Assembly (NCBI RefSeq): GCF_000224145.3
Contig: NC_020173.2
Span: forward strand, 4,599,001-4,663,000
From: Ciona intestinalis
Lineage: Eukaryota; Chordata; Ascidiacea; Phlebobranchia; Cionidae
Reading direction: 5' to 3'
DNA length: 64,000 bases
The position numbers and the translations under genes were made by a program. Every line of letters begins with the position of its first letter. Within the stretch, counting starts at the first letter, position 1. Positions 55,719 through 64,000 of this stretch are shown piece by piece. The notes below the pieces were generated by a model, which had not been told where the DNA came from, searched no databases, and saw only the letters and a list, made by a program, of their open reading frames with translations.

Positions 55719-58700
55719 TCAACGCGCTCTCTCATTGAAAACCCACGGAGCTTGATGGAGTTCTTCTTTCGTCAGCAATCCGTCGCCTGCAAAACAACAT
55801 TGGCTTTGTAAAAACTTTCGCAAATATAAATATGACTAATTGTTTAAACTTTCAAGCCAGTTTAATGTTTGAAGCAAAAATTACCAAAATCACAAACTAA
55901 AGTACCAAAATAACAAACTGTCTACGACTAATCCCACGTCTTAAAAATTTCTTATAGCAAAAAAACAAGAGAATTTTTTGCTGTCTCAAACTTATGTTAG
56001 TTTAGTTTTTGGGAAAAGCATTTGTGTTTATCGTGAATACGCCTTTTGCAATTCTAAGAATGACGAAAGCGCGTTTCTGTGCATGTGAACCAGTAAACCG
56101 CAAAAAAACACATTTGTTTGGAAACCGCATACTCATTGGATACTTGAACGTGAACTGCATTCCACCTAAACATGCTACCACAGCAGACCTCAAACTCGCA
56201 TCGACAAGAAAGGACCGCACAGCGCTTTTACGACTCGCAAATTTACTCTTCTTTATTAATTTCGCAAAAATGACCATTTGATAATAGTTTTTATTGGGCA
56301 GTTTCGGACTGTTGCACTTGGCTAACGTGTTACTGTCTACGTTCGAATTTAAATTTTGCTGAGCGAAGAAAATGCCTAAGCAATTAAATAGCAGCCGACT
56401 AAATTAGGTTTCAGTCCGTTCAGCGTCTGGGGTTCGATGTGGAAATTAGTTTTGGCACTGTCAGAAAGCATCTCGGATTTGAATTGCTGCCAATTGTTGT
56501 TGAGCTAAGCTCTTTTCGCTTCGTTCATTTCAAATGAAGGCGACGACACCGTCCTTAAATTAGGTCTTTTGTAAACTGGATATGGATCACCAGCAGGACG
56601 ACAAACATAAATAAACCATAGAACCGCTTTCGGTACAAACAACTTCACGTTATTTACTTGCTATAAAAAGTTAGTAGCATTTAAATTTAGCCAACGCTAT
56701 ATAGAAGCGGGAAATGGGACATATTTTTCTTCTTTTTTTATAATCCTTTTCGGATGTGAACAATTTATGTAACCGTAACTTTACGACTTTAAAAGGGTGT
56801 TTTTAATTGTTGCAAACAAAATCGTGGGGGTGTTATGTTTTAACCATCTTACCCCATATAACATTACTTGAAACTTGAAAAGCGTTTATTTCATATGGTA
56901 AATGACAGAGCGTAAACCCTTGTCAACAAAATACTTGTTTTCACACTTTTAAAGGTCGCGTGGTGATCGTCTGATTTGCTTGTATAAAGTATTGCTTCCC
57001 ACAACTATATATCGAAAATGAATCACGCTGCGCTTAACTTCCTATGATGGATTCATTTCCGTTTACAGTCGTCTACGTTCCGCAATTCTTCCTTTTCAAA
57101 TCTATTTGCGTCATTTTGAGGTCTGAGAGCCGGGCTGAGAAACCTAGATTCTGTATACAGCAGGGACTTGCCAAATTCCCTACACAAAGAAAGGTCAAGC
57201 AGCTTTTTCAGTGGCTTTAGTTGCCTCAACAAGTCGTGTCAATGCACAGTGGCGAAATCGAGCCAAAACTCGTTTGAACCGGTCCATGATACTGTATGCG
57301 TACAGCAATGCGGACTGAAAGGCCCCGGAAGAGCCAACGTCTTATAAATGGGTTATCCATCTATTCAGAACGTAAGTTCAATGCTGTATAAGTTCGTGAA
57401 GGTGTCAAAAGGACATTATTCAAACGTATAGTTAATCGTGTTTCTCTAGCTACAAAATTATTATCCCACAGCGAACGACATCGACATTAATTTGTAAAAA
57501 GTTCAAAAAACGCCAGACAAATACATCATCGCTTCCAATGCAAGTTCGTCGTGTTTAAATAAGAGTAAATCCTGCTGCCAAGAAAAGCTGACTATTTGCT
57601 GTTGGAATACCAGACATTATGACGCCATTGAGAAAGAGATCTTATTTCTGCCCACAGCTCATATTTACACCAACAATGGACAATGAAATTTACCCCAAAT
57701 GCAACTCTGCAAGCATTTGTGTGTAAAGGTCAACACGCTAAACGTTGAGTCGTCTTGTTTTTGTTGTGATGTAACTTCTATTTCAGGCGGGTGACCTAAA
57801 CTATAATTTACTGCTTTTCGCCCAACCGAATTTTGTTTTTAAATCCAAGAAGTTCTTTTATTTTCGCGCATTCTTGCTTTTGACTTCTACATTAACAAAG
57901 CCTCGTCTGTTTATATTAAGATGTGTAATGTCACATACAGGTGAACGACAGTAAAAATAAACAATGCATTTCAAAGGCTTTAAAGTTTTTAAAACTTAAC
58001 TGCTGTAGCAATTGTCGCTAAAATTCCTTAGTATTCCCGAACGCTGATATCAACACAACAGGAATGCGAACTAACTCAGCAATTTCGGTTTGTAACGAAG
58101 ATCCTAACAAACGTACAGCGTTAACCTGCGAATGAAATACCACCGATATAATATCTTCATCGCATGCGGGTTTATAGAGTGTGCATTAAAATCTTAAATT
58201 CCAACGCTGGAAAATGGTTTAAATTACTCGGCGGTTTTTAAATGCGGTTTTGGGGTAAGCGCGCTTATACAGCTGGAATATTATTTTGAACCACTGTACT
58301 ATAATTTTCTGTTAATCAAATTTCATTTTTTGTCGTGCTGTTTAGAAGTAGACAAAGAGTTTTTCAGAAATATGTAATTGAAACATACTAAGTATTTCAT
58401 GATACAACCGTATCCTCACGAATCCAAATGACCGATGTTATTTGTTATATACACAAATGGGAATATGGGTTATTATGTGCTATTGGAATTCATCTTACCC
58501 CGACCTACTATATGTAATTGCTTTGTACTAGATCTGTTATTGCAATGCGAAGCCGCGGTTAACGATGCGTGAACGGCGTTGACGTCATCATGAATCATTT
58601 CGCGTAAACTCTGACGTCACAATACCCTGTTGTTTCGTATAAATCCCATGAAAAACAAAAGTGCTCAGCCATGCGGAAATCAACAAATGACGTCAATTTA

Positions 58701-61700
58701 CAAGAAAATAGAAAAAAAGTAGGTTCGACCATTTCTCCTCCTATTACGCCCGGTACAGCGAGCGCCGAACGACTTATAGCCTGAGAAAAGGTGACATACG
58801 ATGCTTCCTATACAGAGCCATCCATCAACCAGTATTGCACTGGACACCAAAGTGCCCGTTACCTGACCACCGTGTAACTTACGCTGTGCTGTTGCGGCCT
58901 GGGATGTGACAAACCATTATCCTAGTATTAACGCTTGAGCAATAAGTGTTTTGCGGTCCAGTTAGACGAACGACTTTAACCCAGCCCTCCTTATTTACGA
59001 GCAATGTATAACTTTAACAGTTGGTAACATTTGCACCGTGGTAAGGATTTCACATAAGTAAATGTCATGGGCTCGTACAAGTTGACGGTTGCGCCTTTTG
59101 TCGCTCATTCGCAATTTTAACTTGTCACCGGGCTTAAGTCAACAAAAAACTCGGCTGGAGCAATAGACTGCAGTTTAACGAGATTAAATCAGCAGAGAAA
59201 ATTAACCACTGCGATGAGCCTGGTACCTTCACAATAACATCTTTGTTTGGAATAGTACCGAGTTGACAATAAAACCGACAACGAACACCGAAACTTGTTT
59301 GCCCTGTGCAAACCCAACACATTGAAACCACGCTCAAGTGGGGTAATGTAAGTAAACGAAGCGATTACGATAAATGAGAGCCATTCAAACGGAAGTGGTT
59401 CTCGCTGTTTCTATTTGACGTTTATTGTAAAGTATTAGCGGGCGATTCTCCAACAAAGACCACTACCGCTGCTTTACAAGCGCGCATGCGGGTACTGAAC
59501 TACATGCACGCTTTGTCCCGAAAGTTTATTTGCTATGAAAACAAAAGGCTCCACTCAGACACACCGAAAACCGCGATTACCGATCGGGGTCATTTCTCGT
59601 AGATTATCAGCAGGGTTTTAAATCTCTTGTCGAAACTTGGACGGACAACAGAAGACATGCTAGTGCGTGTTCAACGATGCGTGAAACAGACGAAAGACGG
59701 AGGTTGTTTGCACACACGCTTTCTATGATTAAAATCACGAAAATTAGTTCGCTCTAAACACGTCCCATTCGCTTCTAATACATTCCCACTTGTTCAAACC
59801 GCTAACGTTGTACGATGCCACAGGAGGATAAGGACAAGCAAGAAAGCCAAAATACGCAATAAATGCATAATTTTATTGCGTATTTTTGTGGGGTAAGATG
59901 GGACATCGGTAGCAGATATATCTTATATTCCTAATCTTGTTTCAAACGATTAGCAACGTTCTGTTAGAGTCGTAAGGATGCAGTAATATTTTAAATATTC
60001 TTTGTTTTCAACCAAATAAGAGCAAGAAATCTGGATATTCGGGCGTTTTCTGCTCCGTTGAATCGAAACAAGGTTGTTAGCCTCGCCAGTATAGCACCTA
60101 CCCCCAATCATACTGACTAATTCTACAGGATCACTGGATTAGATTACCAGTGAAGCACCAACGCAATTTCGATTCCAGATAAGCCGAAAAAGCAGGTGTG
60201 GCGTGTTGGCTACACAAACTATACATACTTTATATTGGCCAGTTCAACATGTAGAACCTTATCGATACGTTTTGATCAAAAAATGCGTATTTTAGTATAA
60301 ATCTAAACATTACAGAATTTCGTAGTTAGATTTCGCCACAGTATGTTTCAATCCATAAACAGGATAAAATAAACCATACACACTGGCGTGTTTGGCACGT
60401 TTACTCCCATACACTTTAATATGCGGTTTGCGTTGGAATTTAAAGTATGAGCATTCAATGTGTTCATATACATATTTATGAGCGCAGTACTCCCAACACA
60501 GTAAACAGCTTTGTGCTCCCGAACCGGTAATATTGCTAACAGCCACGCTCGATTAAATACACTTTCAAATTTAGTTTGCTTCTGTTATAGATTTTTTCAT
60601 GTAAAATTCTCACCGTCTTTGTCGGCCCTTTCGAACGGATCAGCGCAGTCTTCAAGTAAGGTTCCCGTTGATTCAGCCAACTCCAATTGTGTTACGTAGC
60701 CATCCCGATTAAGATCATAGCGGCTAAACTTGTGCGGTAATGCGATTATCCTGTAAAGACGTATATAAACCAAGTTGAACTACAATTCTTCTGCGTATCT
60801 GTCTAGATAAACCAAAGCTCTGTGCGTTAGTAGTTACACCAGCAGTATTTCTAACAACAGAACTTGATCTGTATACGATACGACTTAATTGTATGTTGGA
60901 TGTTAGACAAACTGTCGAATATAGTATAGGGTGGGGTAAGATGGGACATACATTTTTTGTACGTCTTGTTTGATAGTCAACAAATAATGTTAAAAGAATT
61001 ATGTAACCGTAGCCCGGCGACTGTAAAAGAGCATTTTTAAGTGTTCAAAACAAGGTTAGGAAATATGGGATTTAGATGCTAGCGGTATCCCATCTTACCC
61101 CACCGCACTCTAATATTGGACTTACTGAAACGCTAATTGATTCAGTTTAACATCCGGGGTGTCAACTACGTTGTCTACCAGGGATACAACATCTGCAACA
61201 GATGAAAGATCACTCGCATCAACATCCGGGATCGGTTCATCATCCGACTCTCTAGAGATCGCAGCATCTTCGATTCTTCCGATGATCTGGTCCAACCTCC
61301 GGAGCCTGTTCACATCTTCATCACTATGATGATGGTTGTGGTGGTGATGATGTGTAGGACGAGATTCACCCTAAAGATAAAGTTTCATGATAAAAAATGA
61401 AGAACTGTTCCCTTTAAAAAGTGTCAAAAGGATCATTCCGCTGTGTTTGTGATTTTAAAGGACCGACGTTCCGTTTTTCGTACAGCGACATTATTGTTTT
61501 TTTGTAACGTAAAGTGATTTATGTTCCGTTTTGGTATAAAATAAGTTATTATATACTTGTACTGCACTCATCATGGCCACTTGCGACACTTTAATTTAAC
61601 ATTGTCATTTATCGGGCTTGATTATAAAGTAAAGAACTTGAAACAAGCTTTTAGGAAATTCTACTTGAAACATTAGTGACTACGGTGTTGAAACCTTTTA

Positions 61701-62072
61701 AGAGTCATTCACAATATAACTGTATGAAAATGACAATACACACTGTTAAAGCGCGCTATTTGTATAGTCGCTATAGGATATTACTCGTTCGACATCGTTA
61801 GCTTTTCTTTGTCAATAATCCCTAGTTAGGTTAACTTTAAATTCGTTTTCACCGTAAGCAAAAAAAATGTTTTTAAATTTAAATCTTTGATTTTAAAATA
61901 ACATATTTGTATACTCTAGGTTTTACTTTTACAATACGGTGCGATAAAACGGGGCGTTTATTTATTTGCTTACCTCTAGCATTCGTAATGATCTTGTCTC
62001 GGGTCCGAGAGGAAAGGTGTCGCCGAGACAAATAAAAAAAACCAGGGTGAAATAAGTCAAAAAAAGTTTCAT
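55719..62072 (-). CDS. Small secreted EF-hand protein
   Basis: Four exons in transcript order: 62072-61974, 61370-61126, 60750-60614 and 55786-55719, in phase, 182 residues. Signal peptide MKLFLTYFTLVFFICLG, a His-rich stretch (HHHHHNHHH, about 40-48), an acidic middle, then a paired EF-hand: DLNRDGYVTQLE (127-138) and DKDGDGLLTKEE (158-169). Both loops have all six calcium-coordinating positions in canonical form. The second loop is split exactly by a 4827-base intron (55787-60613), by far the longest here. Family is uncertain: the architecture recalls small secretory-pathway EF-hand proteins such as MCFD2, but I cannot assign orthology. AATAAA on the minus strand at 55162-55167. A MITE ends about 12 bases from the exon 2 donor. 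Confidence 0.85.
56699..56865 (+). mobile_element. MITE A, old diverged copy in EF-hand gene intron 3
   Basis: AACCGTAACTTTACGACT core; arms eroded to GCGGGAAATGGGACA and CATCTTACCCC. Confidence 0.6.
58345..58512 (+). mobile_element. MITE A, left-truncated, in EF-hand gene intron 3
   Basis: ACAACCGTATCCTCACGAA through CATCTTACCCCGACCTACTA. Confidence 0.7.
59886..60030 (-). mobile_element. MITE A, partial, in EF-hand gene intron 3
   Basis: TGGGGTAAGATGGGACATC through AAATATTCTTTGTTTTC; far arm missing. Confidence 0.65.
60921..61113 (+). mobile_element. MITE A, full copy in EF-hand gene intron 2
   Basis: TAGGGTGGGGTAAGATGGGA to ATCCCATCTTACCCCACCGC. It ends about 12 bases from the exon 2 donor. 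Confidence 0.8.
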
Positions 62073-62964
62073 TTTACTAAATTCTGTAACCAATATTTTA
62101 AGTCTAAAATCCTCTTCTGATAAATAAAAACAAATTCAAACAATTGCATTTTCAACGCGTAAGAACTTATTCTAATGTACTGCTGCAACTGTATGTATCT
62201 TTAACATATAGTTTCAATGCGAGTTTAAACCAACCTAATCCACACTCGTTCAACTTCACGTCTAGCGCAGAACAACTACGCGAACTGGTGAAGCACCGAT
62301 CCAGCAAATCACTAACGAGCGATTTCTTTGATTGTACTCGGAAGAAAAAGGCTTTCCTTTCGAATCTATCGCTATACACACAACTCTTGACAGGCCCTCG
62401 AATCGGGCGAGAAAAAAGCCACATGAGCTGTCTGAACGGAAATAGCGTTGGTTAATGGCACCTACACATTTTAAGTGCCCACATTATACTCGGCCAGCAA
62501 GGCAGGATAAAACTCGAATGCTCATTCACCGCAAGTCGATCTGTCATTATTACAGTTATAGATAGAAGCGCGGGAACTATAAAGACCTCTTGCCTAATAC
62601 GGCAGTAACTCTTGCCAGTGGCTAAGGCCTCTAGTCTCCTGTTTTGACGTCTTTACAACGCTTCTTCTCCCGAGTGCTTGCACTGAACCATTAGACGGGT
62701 TTTTAGCCGCATAACCTATCTACGCACGAATCAGTGAAGAGAAATATACTGAAACACGCAGTTTACGTTGGTGCATGATACCAAACACGCGCGGTTTCGA
62801 CAAACATTTATTAGATTGCATTGAGTATTTGGTTTAAATCCAGAAATCAATTAGATTAAAACAAAACACGGAGGGTAATATCGAATATATCTGAAACAAA
62901 TAGGTTCAGTTATAAAAGATTAAACCGTATTTACAGTGTGCTGTATAAAGAGTTATATTGAACA

Positions 62965-63083
62965 AAGGATATTCAACGAATTATAGATCCGCATTTTCAA
63001 GAATCTCATAGACCGTTGTTTAAATGTTTTAAACACGATCAGGATATTTAAATATCATGTGCTAATGATGTCCCACTCTCTAG
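62965..63083 (+). mobile_element. MITE A, right part
   Basis: CATAGACCGTTGTTTAAATG to GATGTCCCACTCTCTAGTAG. Confidence 0.65.
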
Positions 63084-63285
63084 TAGGCCGTGGATGGGGG
63101 AGGGGAAATGAAAACATTTTTAATCTTATTTCTCGTTCCATTTGGTAGTAAACAAAGAGCATACAGAGAATTATAAAACAGTATGCTCAGACTCCCATAA
63201 ACCGTTGTTAGTTTGTTAAAAACTCGATCAGGATATTTGGATATTATGTGGTAAAGCTGTCCCATCTTACCCAACCCTGCTATAT
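63084..63285 (+). mobile_element. MITE A, full copy, adjacent to the previous
   Basis: Diverged left arm (GATGGGGGAGGGGAAATG) and right arm CCCATCTTACCCAACCCTGC. This is the second place in the window where a partial and a full copy abut. Confidence 0.75.
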
Positions 63286-63309
63286 GTTATTATAATTCTT
63301 ATTTACGTT

Positions 63310-63400
63310 TATTACTGTGTGGTAGGATGAAATAGCAAGAGCGCTTTGTAAATATTCTGTGTTTTGACGGTAAAAGAGAACGAAAACATGGACAGTCTTA
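63310..63400 (-). mobile_element. MITE A, short remnant
   Basis: GTAAATATTCTGTGTTTTGAC and AGAGAACGAAAACATGGACA resemble the reverse copy; arms gone. Confidence 0.45.
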
Positions 63401-63686
63401 TTTTTTCGTGCCTTTTTACTATGACAATTTCTCTTGTTTGTCACCTAACTCAATACTGACACTTCGTGGTGTATAGCTAGAAAATTGGGATGTTTATGTT
63501 TCTTATTTATATTTAGTTTATTATTCAATTCTAGGTCACTGTAGTCAGTGTAGGGGTTTATTAATTTCGGCTTGGCTACGAACTTATTTACAGAAACACA
63601 GTTAAAATAATAAAAACGTTATATTGGCTCAAATGTTTCTGTAGTACAATTCAAAACAGTTAAAAAGTGAGCAGGTCTTTAAGAAG

Positions 63687-63943
63687 ATGTCGAACCCGTT
63701 TCTCGACGACTCTTCTGAAAGCTTAGAAACACATAACGTTGAAACTGCCAACGAAATATCAATCGATGATATTGCCCAAGCACTTTTAAAGCGGAATTTG
63801 ATTCTCACTGCTTTGGAATTCTACACGGAGATTCAGGAGAAAGGAAAAGATCAGACAAGATTACGGAATTATTTTTCGAATCCCAGCAACTTTGAGCAGC
63901 AGATAACAACAAAAGATTCTTCAGGTTCAGGTGGATTGTTAAC
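63687..63943 (+). CDS. RELCH: RELCH (LisH/coiled-coil/HEAT protein), first exon, runs off window
   Basis: RAB11 effector that tethers recycling endosomes to the trans-Golgi for cholesterol transfer. Only the N-terminus is present: MSNPFLDDSSES, then a LisH-type segment ISIDDIAQALLKRNLILTAL (human LSIDAIAAQLLRDQYLLTAL), and LRNYFSNPSNFEQQ (human LRDYFSNPGNFERQ). The donor is probably GT at 63944-63945 (AAC before gtgaag); GT at 63931 is an alternative. The frame hits a stop just after, consistent with an intron. Confidence 0.85.
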
Positions 63944-64000
63944 GTGAAGTTAATTTCTTCTCTGTTGCTCTTTTTCTGTTATTTTATTAAGTTTGTGCCT

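Larger units (their letters stand above)
55787..60613. other. 4.8-kb intron of the EF-hand gene
   Basis: Apart from three MITE remnants I find no exons, RNA genes or repeats. Base composition is more mixed than in the other introns. Short ORFs (for example both strands at 56002-56281) are not protein-like. Confidence 0.6.
62073..63686. other. Divergent spacer, EF-hand gene / RELCH
   Basis: Promoters of both genes. 63000-63400 is filled by MITE copies. An ORF pair open on both strands at 62144-62455 is probably chance. Confidence 0.5.

Noticed and set aside
56002-56281. Overlapping 90-residue ORFs on both strands
   Set aside because: Both strands open over the same stretch points to chance lack of stops; no motifs, start context or splice signals.
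58672-58788. Small + frame starting MRKSTNDVN and ending SAERLIA
   Set aside because: Only 38 codons inside the EF-hand gene intron, no splice partners found, and no family recognised; somewhat protein-like but unsupported.
62144-62455. ORFs on both strands between the EF-hand gene and RELCH
   Set aside because: Same reasoning: mirror-image openness, no recognisable domain.

Overview
The window looks like nuclear DNA of a tunicate, most probably a Ciona species. It is AT-rich and has compact chordate genes with many short GT-AG introns. It carries chordate-type genes (MEOX-like homeobox, IRAK4, PSME3, RELCH), and its introns and spacers are littered with one short inverted-repeat element (MITE) and one tRNA-derived SINE. 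There is no bacterial, phage, CRISPR or viral signal. Species assignment is inference; no database was searched.

Layout: (1) 197-3992 +, 3' part of DCAF1, convergent with (2) a five-exon MEOX-type homeobox gene at 4298-6419 -. (3) ALG10, 7223-9483 -. (4) An unidentified terminal exon, 11038-11281 -. (5) HAUS3, 12875-17848 +, followed by (6) a tetraspanin with a very long C-terminal tail, 18721-22794 +. (7) IRAK4, 23279-27930 -, converges on the tetraspanin and diverges from (8) PSME3, 28390-29401 +. PSME3 is followed closely on the same strand by (9) BOLA2, (10) an intronless TRMT1L-like gene, (11) YARS2 and (12) DUS1L (to 38799). (13) A single-exon SAM methyltransferase, 39835-40725 -, sits between two copies of a direct repeat. 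(14) A 12-exon secreted astacin-TSP1-FG-GAP protein, 42069-46552 -, diverges from (15) UBE2G2, 47570-48079 +. Then come (16) IDH3G, 48783-54049 +, (17) a small secreted EF-hand gene with a 4.8-kb intron, 55719-62072 -, and (18) the first exon of RELCH, 63687 onward +. A 50-base assembly gap lies at 41509-41558.

The genes are mostly unrelated housekeeping and signalling genes and not a co-operating cluster. Two neighbours (TRMT1L-like and DUS1L) are tRNA-modification genes flanking a mitochondrial tRNA synthetase, YARS2; this is worth noting but may be chance. I found no convincing new multi-gene system. The most interesting items are a TRMT1L-like protein that seems to have lost its SAM/catalytic motifs, an unusual astacin-TSP1-FG-GAP architecture, a PPxY-bearing linker in IRAK4, and MITE copies lying within about 15-25 bases of splice sites, including one intron that is mostly MITE.

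Exon models were built by hand from reading frame, splice-site consensus, intron phase and remembered family sequences. Almost all junctions keep phase; the one that does not (HAUS3 exon 1/2) is flagged.
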